In this document: piece after piece, positions 56,194-62,945 of the stretch
Layout: the number at the start of each line of letters is the position of its first letter
Position numbering within the stretch: the stretch's first letter is position 1
Assembly: GCF_008704715.1 (NCBI RefSeq)
Contig: NZ_CP023689.1
Coordinates: forward strand, 8,246,001-8,310,000
Length of the DNA: 64,000 bases
Source: Streptomyces chartreusis
GTDB lineage: Bacteria > Actinomycetota > Actinomycetes > Streptomycetales > Streptomycetaceae
Direction of reading: 5' to 3'
Position numbers and translations under genes: made by a program
The notes under the pieces: model-generated
Told to the model about the DNA's origin: nothing
Database searches by the model: none
Seen by the model: only the letters and a program-made list of their open reading frames with translations

Positions 56194-57116
56194 CCGGGCT
56201 GCGCATCGTCCACTCCTACGGCGACCGCATCACCGTCACCGACCCCGTCACCGGCGTCGAACTGCTCGCCTACGTCTACCGCGCGGAGGCGGCCTGGGAG
56301 GCGCCCAAGCCGTACGTCCACCCGCTGCGGACGCTGGCCGGCGACGTCGTCACCGACTACCGCCCCAACGACCACCGCTGGCACAAGGGCCTGTCGCTGA
56401 CCGCGTCGCATCTGTCGGGGGCGAACCTGTGGGGCGGCAACAGCTACGTCCACGGGCAGGGGTACCTCGAACTCCCCGAGCGCGTCGGGTCGATGGCCCA
56501 CGCCGGCTTCGACGAGGTCTCCTCGGCGGACGGCCGGGTCGTCATCGCCGAGCGGCTGACCTGGCATCCGTACGGCGGTGAGCTGTGGGCCGACGAGCGG
56601 CGCCGGATCGAGGTGCACGACGTCGAGCCGGAGTCCGGCTCATGGGCCCTGACCTGGACGACCGCCGTCACGAACCGGCGTGCGGAGCCGCTGCGGTTCG
56701 GCAGCCCCACGACCGCCGGGCGGGAGATGGCCGGTTACACGGGCCTGTTCTGGCGCGGCCCGCGTGCGTTCCAGGGCGGCCGGATCACCACCCCGGACGG
56801 GGAGGGTCCGGGCCTGATGGGCGCGCAGGCCCCCTGGCTCGCGTACTCCGGCGAGCACGACGGCGCCGACGGTCACGCGACCCTCGTGTTCGCGCACGCC
56901 CCCGAGAACGACCATGCCGGCGAGCGGGGCGCCCACCCCGCCCACTGGTTCGTACGCGGCGAGCCCTTCGCCGGTGCCGCCCCGTCCTGGGCCTTCCACG
57001 ACGAGCTGGAACTCGCGCCCGGCGACACCCTCACCCGTCGCTATCGGGTCGTCGTGGCCGACGGGGTGTGGGAGCGCCAGGAGATCACCAAGTACCTGGA
57101 GACGCATCCCTGGTGA
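56190..57116 (+). CDS. PmoA-like (DUF6807) family protein
   Basis: A 308-residue beta-rich protein of the family labelled PmoA/DUF6807, which is found with sugar catabolic genes rather than with methane oxidation. Recognised pieces are YVHPLRTLAGDVVTDYRP, NDHRWHKGLSLTASHLSG, NLWGGNSYVHGQGY and GYTGLFWRGPRAFQGG. The conserved His/Trp-rich DHRWHKGL suggests a substrate or metal pocket. It is co-translated with the Gfo/Idh gene, so both likely act on the same sugar. The name is historical; the reaction is unknown. Confidence 0.88.
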   Translation: MTGLRIVHSYGDRITVTDPVTGVELLAYVYRAEAAWEAPKPYVHPLRTLAGDVVTDYRPNDHRWHKGLSLTASHLSGANLWGGNSYVHGQGYLELPERVGSMAHAGFDEVSSADGRVVIAERLTWHPYGGELWADERRRIEVHDVEPESGSWALTWTTAVTNRRAEPLRFGSPTTAGREMAGYTGLFWRGPRAFQGGRITTPDGEGPGLMGAQAPWLAYSGEHDGADGHATLVFAHAPENDHAGERGAHPAHWFVRGEPFAGAAPSWAFHDELELAPGDTLTRRYRVVVADGVWERQEITKYLETHPW

Positions 57117-57167
57117 GCGTCGCGGTGGCCGGTCCGGCTGGTCCGACTCGTGCCGCCGAAGTCCGGT

Positions 57168-57638
57168 TCACGCCGCCGAAGGTCCCGCCACCGTCCATCC
57201 CGGCACCTGGGGATGGGCGGTGAGGTCCTCGTGGTGGACCGGGTCGCCGCAGGCCCGGCAGGTGACGACCGGGACGAGTTCGTTGCCGCAGACGTGCTCG
57301 ATCACCATGGGGCGGTCCTCGTCGTGCCGCAGATGGCGGTCGCCCCACGCCATGAGGGTCATCAGGACCGGCTCCAGCTCCAGGCCGGCCTGCGTGGGCC
57401 GGTACTCGAAACGCTGAGGGCGCTCGCTGTAGGCCCGCTTGGTGAGGATCCCGGCGTCCACGAGGCGGCGCAGCCGGGTGGCCAGGATGTCGCGCGGGGC
57501 GCCGATGTTGCGTACGAGCTGGTCGAAGCGGCCGTTGCCCAGGCACACCTCGCGCAGCACGAGCAGGGAGTACTTCTCGCCGACGAGGGCCAGGGCGTCT
57601 GCGATGGAACAGGGGCGCGGATCTTTGGTGGCGGCCAT
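57168..57638 (-). CDS. HxlR family transcriptional regulator
   Basis: A MarR-like winged-helix regulator of 156 residues. The HxlR signature is clear: CSIADALALVGEKYSLLVLR, RFDQLVRNIGAPRDILATRL and RLVDAGILTKRAYSERPQRFEYRPT. The tail adds CGNELVPVVTCRACGD with a CxxC-like cysteine arrangement, and the whole protein has several Cys, so thiol-based or metal sensing is possible. I chose the ATG at 57638. It is divergent from a thiolase gene, with repeats between them, so it likely controls that gene. Confidence 0.93.
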   Translation of the reverse strand: MAATKDPRPCSIADALALVGEKYSLLVLREVCLGNGRFDQLVRNIGAPRDILATRLRRLVDAGILTKRAYSERPQRFEYRPTQAGLELEPVLMTLMAWGDRHLRHDEDRPMVIEHVCGNELVPVVTCRACGDPVHHEDLTAHPQVPGWTVAGPSAA

Positions 57639-57666
57639 GCCGCTCAGTCTAAGGGGCGAGTTCGAC

Positions 57667-57697
57667 TTTCCAACCGTATGGGTTTGATTTTCCAACC
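57667..57697. promoter_or_regulatory. HxlR-type candidate operator: direct repeats TTTCCAACC
   Basis: TTTCCAACC occurs at 57667-57675 and 57689-57697, 22 bp apart (two helical turns). An inverted GGGTTTG lies between them. The repeats sit 29 bases upstream of the HxlR start and overlap the likely promoter of the thiolase, so one dimer pair could control both. Confidence 0.65.
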
Positions 57698-57802
57698 CTC
57701 CGGGCTATGGTGAGTTCGGATTTCCTACTCACCGGTAATCGCGCCGGTCACCACACCGGCCCACGCGCTGATCACCGCCCGGCGGCCAAGGAGGCCCGCA
57801 CC

Positions 57803-58972
57803 ATGCGTGACGCAGTCATCGTCGAAGCCGTACGCACTCCCATAGGCAAGGGCAAGCTGAACGGCTCCCTCGCACACGTCCACCCCGTCCAGCTCCTCGC
57901 CCACACCCTGCGCACTCTCGTCGAGCGCTCGGGCGTCGACCCGGCGCTGATCGACGACGTCATCGGCGGCACCGTCGACCAGGTCGGCGAGCAGGCCATG
58001 AACACCACCCGGTACGCCGCTCTGTCCGCGGGCTTCCCGGAGACCGTCCCGGCGACCACCGTGGACCGCCAGTGCGGCTCCTCCCAGCAGGCCGTTCACT
58101 TCGCCGCGCAAGGCGTCATCTCGGGGGCGTACGACATCGTCGTCGCCTGCGGCGTCGAGTCGATGAGCCGGGTGCCGATGTGGTCGAACGTGCCGCCCGG
58201 CAAGGACCCCTTCGGCCCCGGCATCGCCGAGCGCTACCCGGAGGGCCTCGTCCCGCAGGGCATCAGCGCGGAACTGATCTCCGCGAAGTGGTCGATCACC
58301 CGGGAGCAGATGGACGAGTTCGCCGTCTCCTCGCACCGGAAGGCGGCCGCCGCCTGGGAGCAGGGCCTGTTCGACGCCGAGGTGGCGCCCCTGGACGGTG
58401 TCTCGCGCGACGAGTGCGTACGGCCCGGCAGCACCACCGAGATCCTCGGCGGCCTCAAGCCCGCCTACCACGACCCGGCGTTCGCCGAGCGCTTCCCGCA
58501 GATCGAATGGAACGTCACCGCCGGCAACGCCAGCCCCATCAACGACGGCGCCTCCGCCGTCCTCATCACCTCCAGCGAGACGGCGGCCCGGCTCGGCCTG
58601 CGCCCCCTCGCCCGGCTGCACAGCTTCGCCGTCACCGGTTCCGACCCGCTGCTGATGCTCACGGGAGTCATCCCGGCGACCGAGAAGGTGCTGCGCAGGG
58701 CATCGCTGTCGCTCGGCGACATCGACCTCTTTGAGGTCAACGAGGCGTTCTCCAGCGTCGTCCTGGCCTGGCAGCAGGAGACCGGCGCCGACCTCGCCAA
58801 GGTCAACGTGCACGGCGGCGCGATCGCCCTGGGCCACCCGCTCGGCGCGAGCGGCACCCGGCTGACGACGACCCTGGTCCACGCGATGCGCGAGCGCGGC
58901 GCCCGCTACGCGCTCCAGACGATGTGCGAGGCGGGCGGCCTCGCCAACGCGATGATCGTCGAGTCGGTCTGA
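57803..58972 (+). CDS. Acetyl-CoA C-acyltransferase (thiolase)
   Basis: This enzyme would cleave 3-oxoacyl-CoA or condense acetyl-CoA units. It has 389 residues, the typical length. The nucleophilic Cys91 lies in DRQCGSSQQA. The C-terminal catalytic motifs FEVNEAFSS, HGGAIALGHPLGASG and the MCEAGG cysteine are intact. AAGGAGG precedes the ATG at 57803. It is a lone plus-strand gene, divergent from HxlR, which suggests induction by a fatty acid, aromatic or dicarboxylic acid breakdown product. Confidence 0.95.
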   Translation: MRDAVIVEAVRTPIGKGKLNGSLAHVHPVQLLAHTLRTLVERSGVDPALIDDVIGGTVDQVGEQAMNTTRYAALSAGFPETVPATTVDRQCGSSQQAVHFAAQGVISGAYDIVVACGVESMSRVPMWSNVPPGKDPFGPGIAERYPEGLVPQGISAELISAKWSITREQMDEFAVSSHRKAAAAWEQGLFDAEVAPLDGVSRDECVRPGSTTEILGGLKPAYHDPAFAERFPQIEWNVTAGNASPINDGASAVLITSSETAARLGLRPLARLHSFAVTGSDPLLMLTGVIPATEKVLRRASLSLGDIDLFEVNEAFSSVVLAWQQETGADLAKVNVHGGAIALGHPLGASGTRLTTTLVHAMRERGARYALQTMCEAGGLANAMIVESV

Positions 58973-59003
58973 CGGCCGGGCCGTCGAGCGGCCGGGAGAC
59001 GGC

Positions 59004-59786
59004 TCAGCGACTGCGCAGGTGGTGGCGCTTGCGCCAGGCCACCACCGCGCCCGCGAGCGCCGGCAGCGCGATGGCGGCCACCGCGATCAGGAACACCGGG
59101 GACGTGGGCTGCGAGGCCCGTGCGCCGGCGACGACGTACGCGCCGATGTTGGGGATCGAACCGAGCGCCGTGGCCAGCAGGAAGGGCACGTACCCCATGC
59201 GGGAGACGGCGGCGGCGTAGTTCGCGGCCCAGAACGGCACACCGGGGAACAGCCGCACCGCCAGCATCGAGCGGAAACCGTGCCTGCTGAACTGCTTGTC
59301 CGCCGCCTTCAGCAACCGCCCGCGCAACAGCGGGCGCAGCGCGTCCTGGCCGAGCATCCGGCCGAGCGCGAAGGAGATCGCGGCACCGATCACGGTGCCG
59401 GCCATGGCGGCGCCCATGCCCAGAGCCGAGCCGAAGAGCGCGCCCGCCGCCAGGTTCAGCAGCGGCCGCGGCACGAACGCCACGGTGATCAGGCCGTACC
59501 CCACGGCGAACAGCACCACCGCGACCGGCCCGCCGACCTGCGGCGGCCAGCCGTGGGCCAGGAGCTTGTGCGGCTCGAAGAGCAGCACGGACGCGGCGGC
59601 GGCCGCGAGCAGCACCAGGAGCAGGGACAGCCGCGACCAGGGCGAGAGCAGCGCTCTCCCGCAGCGCGCGGCCAAGCCCGCGGCTACGGGCGCCGGCACG
59701 GGTGCGGTGACGGCGAGTTCGCTGGCGGCGGCCGACGGCGAGGCGGTGGCGGTGCCCCCAGAGCGGGTGGTGGCATCGTCGAGCAT
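59004..59786 (-). CDS. TVP38/TMEM64 (VTT domain) membrane protein
   Basis: A 260-residue membrane protein. An N-terminal 50-residue Ala/Pro-rich part precedes a helix (LLLVLLAAAAASVLL) and the VTT core: ITVAFVPRPLLNLAAGALFG, then AMAGTVIGAAISFALGR, FRSMLAVRLFPGVPFWAANY and GYVPFLLATALGSIPNIGAY. Relatives scramble or move lipids in eukaryotes; bacterial function is unsettled. I chose the ATG at 59786. It lies convergent with the thiolase and divergent from the AlkD-like gene. The basic C-terminus (WRKRHHLRSR) is probably cytosolic. Confidence 0.88.
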   Translation of the reverse strand: MLDDATTRSGGTATASPSAAASELAVTAPVPAPVAAGLAARCGRALLSPWSRLSLLLVLLAAAAASVLLFEPHKLLAHGWPPQVGGPVAVVLFAVGYGLITVAFVPRPLLNLAAGALFGSALGMGAAMAGTVIGAAISFALGRMLGQDALRPLLRGRLLKAADKQFSRHGFRSMLAVRLFPGVPFWAANYAAAVSRMGYVPFLLATALGSIPNIGAYVVAGARASQPTSPVFLIAVAAIALPALAGAVVAWRKRHHLRSR

Positions 59787-59835
59787 TCGGCGACAGTAAC
59801 CGACGAAGATGTTTGATCGCCGTATGGTTCGTCTC

Positions 59836-60558
59836 ATGGGCGTCACAGGTACGGGAACACTGGAAGTTCCGAGCAGTGCCCTGGCCGACACGGTGCTGGC
59901 GCGGCTCCTCCCCGCTTACGCCGAGGCGGCCGACCCGGAACGTGCCGTGGCCATGCGGGCGTACATGAAGGACGTCGCCCCCTTCCTCGGCCTCACGACG
60001 CCGGTGCGCCGCGCCCTGACCCGCACCGTTCTCCAGGGCACAGCCCGCCCCGCCGAGGCCGACTGTGTCGCGGTCGCCCTGCGGTGCTGGGAGCTGCCCG
60101 AGCGTGAGTACCACTACTTCGCCGTCGACTATCTGCGCCGGCACGTGGCGCGCTGCTCCTCCGGTCTCCTCCCGGTCGCCCGGCACCTGATCGCGACCGT
60201 CTCCTGGTGGGACACCGTCGACCTGCTCGCCGCCCATGTCGTCGGCGGACTCGTCACCGCCGATCCGAAGCTCACGGCCGACATGGACGCCTGGATCGCG
60301 GACGACGACATGTGGGTCGCGCGTACGGCCCTGCTCCACCAGCTGCGCTACAAGGAACGCACCGACACCGACCGCCTCTTCGCCTACTGCCTGCGCCAGT
60401 CGGGGCACCCGGACTTCTTCATCCGCAAGGCGATCGGCTGGTGCCTGCGCGAATACGCCAAGACCGACCCGGAGGCCGTACGGGAGTTCCTGGCACGCGA
60501 ACGCGGCCGGTTCGCGCCGCTGTCGGTGCGGGAGGCACTGAAGAACATCGGGGCGTAG
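59836..60558 (+). CDS. DNA alkylation repair protein, AlkD-like (HEAT-like repeats)
   Basis: A helical-repeat glycosylase-type protein of about 240 residues. The family motifs are RAVAMRAYMKDVAPFLGLTT, REYHYFAVDYLRRH, SWWDTVDLLAAHVVGG and the conserved C-terminal HPDFFIRKAIGWCLREYAKTD. AlkD removes alkylated bases without base flipping, using Trp and Asp residues; the aligned WWDTVD and KAIGW segments hold these. The start is uncertain: ATG at 59836 is given, with ATG at 59824 or 59809 possible, and no ribosome site is seen. It is divergent from the TVP38 gene. Confidence 0.9.
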   Translation: MGVTGTGTLEVPSSALADTVLARLLPAYAEAADPERAVAMRAYMKDVAPFLGLTTPVRRALTRTVLQGTARPAEADCVAVALRCWELPEREYHYFAVDYLRRHVARCSSGLLPVARHLIATVSWWDTVDLLAAHVVGGLVTADPKLTADMDAWIADDDMWVARTALLHQLRYKERTDTDRLFAYCLRQSGHPDFFIRKAIGWCLREYAKTDPEAVREFLARERGRFAPLSVREALKNIGA

Positions 60559-60651
60559 GGCACGAACTCCCCATCCGCGGAAAACCATTCGACGTCGGGC
60601 AACGCGTCGACGATGATCGACCTCATGTTCCGGCACGCCTTCGTCCTCGCA

Positions 60652-60767
60652 GCATCCGCAGTCGCGGATGCTCCGAAGGCTGCCGTTCCGGTCCTCCTGG
60701 CCGCAGCCGACGGCGCCCGAAGCTGACCCTCTCCGGAAAGTCCGGCGGACCCCGCAGGGGGAGGGTC
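60652..60767 (+). promoter_or_regulatory. Two hairpins upstream of the EF-Tu gene
   Basis: AGCATCCGC pairs with GCGGATGCT (60651-60659 with 60664-60672; 4-nt loop), suited as terminator for the AlkD-like gene. Farther down, GACCCTC (60725-60731) pairs with GAGGGTC (60761-60767), with GC-rich sequence between, in the likely 5' leader of the EF-Tu gene. A regulated leader would fit a gene with conditional expression. Promoter boxes could not be placed securely. Confidence 0.5.
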
Positions 60768-60830
60768 GGCAAGTCCTTGGGGTCCCTCTCTCCTTCGCGG
60801 AGACTTCTGCAGAGACTTCGAGGTACAGCC

Positions 60831-62000
60831 ATGTCCAAGACCGCGTACGTGCGCACCAAGCCGCATCTCAACATCGGCACCATGGGCCATGTCGACCACG
60901 GCAAGACCACCCTGACCGCCGCGATCACCAAGGTCCTCGCCGAGCGCGGTTCCGGCACCTTCGTGCCCTTCGACCGCATCGACCGGGCGCCGGAGGAGGC
61001 CGCGCGCGGCATCACCATCAACATCGCGCACGTCGAGTACGAGACCGACACCCGTCATTACGCGCATGTCGACATGCCGGGCCACGCCGACTACGTCAAG
61101 AACATGGTCACCGGCGCCGCGCAGCTGGACGGGGCGATCCTCGTCGTGTCCGCGCTCGACGGGATCATGCCGCAGACCGCCGAACACGTCCTGCTCGCCC
61201 GGCAGGTGGGCGTCGACCACATCGTCGTCGCCCTCAACAAGGCCGACGCCGGGGACGAGGAGCTCATCGACCTCGTCGAGCTTGAGGTCCGCGACCTGCT
61301 CTCGCAGCACGGCTACGGCGGCGACACCGCGCCCGTCGTACGGGTCTCGGGACTGAAGGCGCTGGAGGGGGACCCCCAGTGGACGGCGTCCATCGAGGCG
61401 CTGCTCGACGCGGTGGACACCTACGTCCCGATGCCGGAGCGGTACGTGGACGCGCCGTTCCTGCTGTCCGTCGAGAACGTGCTCACCATCACCGGCCGCG
61501 GGACCGTGGTCACCGGGGCCGTCGAGCGGGGCACCGTGCGGGTGGGCGACCGGGTCGAAGTGCTCGGCGCCGGGCTGGAGACCGTGGTCACCGGCCTGGA
61601 GACCTTCGGCAAGCCGATGGAGGACGCGCAGGCCGGGGACAACGTGGCGCTGCTGCTGCGCGGCGTGCCACGGGACGCCGTCCGACGGGGGCACGTGGTC
61701 GCGGCGCCGGGCAGCGTGACGCCGCGCAGCCGGTTCACCGCGCAGGTGTACGTCCTCTCGGCCCGCGAGGGCGGGCGTACGACTCCTGTCGTCACGGGGT
61801 ACCGGCCGCAGTTCTACATCCGTACGGCGGATGTGGTGGGCGACGTCGACCTCGGCGAGGTGGGGGTCGCACGGCCCGGGGAGACGGTCGCGATGACCGT
61901 CGAACTGGGGCGTGAGATGCCTTTGGAGCCTGGTCTCGGGTTCGCCATTCGTGAGGGTGGCAGGACCGTGGGGGCGGGGACCGTTACCGCCGTCTCGTAG
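60831..62000 (+). CDS. tuf: Divergent second-type translation elongation factor EF-Tu
   Basis: EF-Tu delivers aminoacyl-tRNA to ribosomes as a GTPase. This copy has 389 residues: P-loop GHVDHGKT (19-26), RGITINIAHVEYET (switch I/II border), DMPGH (81-85; the usual form is DCPGH), NKAD (136-139), then domains II and III. Some changes set it apart from the housekeeping protein: Met at 82, SGL for SAL in the purine-ring motif, and a shorter switch-I region. Streptomyces carry a divergent tuf3 that is induced under stress and may be insensitive to kirromycin; the same role is inferred. It stands alone, without the rpsL-fus-tuf context. Confidence 0.93.
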   Translation: MSKTAYVRTKPHLNIGTMGHVDHGKTTLTAAITKVLAERGSGTFVPFDRIDRAPEEAARGITINIAHVEYETDTRHYAHVDMPGHADYVKNMVTGAAQLDGAILVVSALDGIMPQTAEHVLLARQVGVDHIVVALNKADAGDEELIDLVELEVRDLLSQHGYGGDTAPVVRVSGLKALEGDPQWTASIEALLDAVDTYVPMPERYVDAPFLLSVENVLTITGRGTVVTGAVERGTVRVGDRVEVLGAGLETVVTGLETFGKPMEDAQAGDNVALLLRGVPRDAVRRGHVVAAPGSVTPRSRFTAQVYVLSAREGGRTTPVVTGYRPQFYIRTADVVGDVDLGEVGVARPGETVAMTVELGREMPLEPGLGFAIREGGRTVGAGTVTAVS

Positions 62001-62045
62001 GGGGGTGTTGCCGGGTGCGTGGGGGACTGCGGGGCCGTCGTGGCC

Positions 62046-62068
62046 GGTCGCGCAGTTCCCCGCGCCCC
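62046..62068. repeat. Dispersed intergenic repeat, copy 2 (inverted)
   Basis: A 23-bp segment (ending GTTCCCCGCGCCCC) that is the exact reverse complement of 33305-33327. Flanking similarity continues on the left for about 30 bp. It lies between the EF-Tu gene and the spermidine-synthase-like gene. See the first copy for comments. Confidence 0.8.
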
Positions 62069-62099
62069 TGAGGCCCGCACTCTCACCGACAATGGAGGA

Positions 62100-62945
62100 G
62101 TGAACGACTCGATACCCGTCTCCCGGACCACGGACCACGGCTTCACCAAGCTCATGCCCGACGTCGATCGGAAGCGGGCCTGGTTGCTCACCGTCGACGG
62201 GGCGCCTCAGTCGTACGTCGATCTTGACGATCCGGAGTACCTGGAATTCGAGTACACCCGCCGGCTCGGACACGTCCTGGACACCGCCGCGGAGGCGGGG
62301 CGTGCACTGGACGTGGTGCATCTCGGCGGCGGGGCGCTGACCCTGCCCAGGTACGTGGCGGCCACCCGGCCCGGTTCCCGGCAGGACGTCGTCGAGGCGG
62401 ATCGGGGGCTGCTGGAGCTGGTCGTCGAGTATCTGCCGCTGCCCGCGGGGGCCGGTGTCGCGCTGCACGCCGCCGACGCGCGGGCCTGGCTGGAAGCGGC
62501 TCCCGCGGGCTCTGCGGACATCCTCGTCGCCGACGTGTTCGGTGGCTCCCGGGTGCCCGCCCATCTGACGTCCGTCGAGTACGCCCGGCACGCCGCACGG
62601 GTGCTCAGGAGCGACGGGGTCTACCTTGCCAATCTCGCCGATGCCGCGCCGTTCGCCTTCCTGCGGTCCCAACTCGCCAACTTCGCCGCCGTGTTCGAGG
62701 AGCTCGCCCTGATCGCCGAACCCGGCGTGCTGCGCGGGCGGCGGTTCGGGAACGCGGTGCTGGTGGCCGCGCACCGGCCGCTCGACACGGCGGCCCTCGC
62801 CCGGCTCATGGCCGGCGACGCCTTCCCGGCCCGGGTCGAACACGGCGCCGCCCTGCGGCAGTTCATCGGTGGGGCGAGGCCGGTGCGGGACGAGGACGCC
62901 GTGCCCTCACCCGAGCCCCCCGACGGCGCTTTCAGCATCGGCTGA
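62100..62945 (+). CDS. Spermidine-synthase-like methyltransferase-fold protein
   Basis: A 281-residue Rossmann-type protein. VVHLGGGALTLPRYVAATRP is motif I, DVVEADRGLLELV the acidic loop, and ADILVADVFGGSRVP a catalytic-like Asp segment; AFLRSQLANFAAVFEE follows. It resembles the fused-MFS/SpeE family in Actinobacteria that lacks the canonical polyamine N-terminal domain, so polyamine synthesis is not certain. The GTG at 62100 directly follows GGAGGA, an odd spacing; an ATG at 62154 is the nearest alternative. Its 3' end overlaps the convergent MFS gene by 39 bp. Confidence 0.8.
   Translation: MNDSIPVSRTTDHGFTKLMPDVDRKRAWLLTVDGAPQSYVDLDDPEYLEFEYTRRLGHVLDTAAEAGRALDVVHLGGGALTLPRYVAATRPGSRQDVVEADRGLLELVVEYLPLPAGAGVALHAADARAWLEAAPAGSADILVADVFGGSRVPAHLTSVEYARHAARVLRSDGVYLANLADAAPFAFLRSQLANFAAVFEELALIAEPGVLRGRRFGNAVLVAAHRPLDTAALARLMAGDAFPARVEHGAALRQFIGGARPVRDEDAVPSPEPPDGAFSIG

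Noticed and set aside
56190..57116. PmoA-named protein as part of methane monooxygenase
   Set aside because: There are no pmoB or pmoC genes and no membrane helices or copper motifs; the context is sugar oxidoreduction.
60384..62843. 819-codon minus-strand frame opposite the EF-Tu gene, including a plausible short start near 60624
   Set aside because: The EF-Tu motifs on the plus strand are unambiguous. The short segment MRSIIVDALPDVEWFSADGE looks protein-like but overlaps the AlkD-like gene end and has no homologue I recognise.
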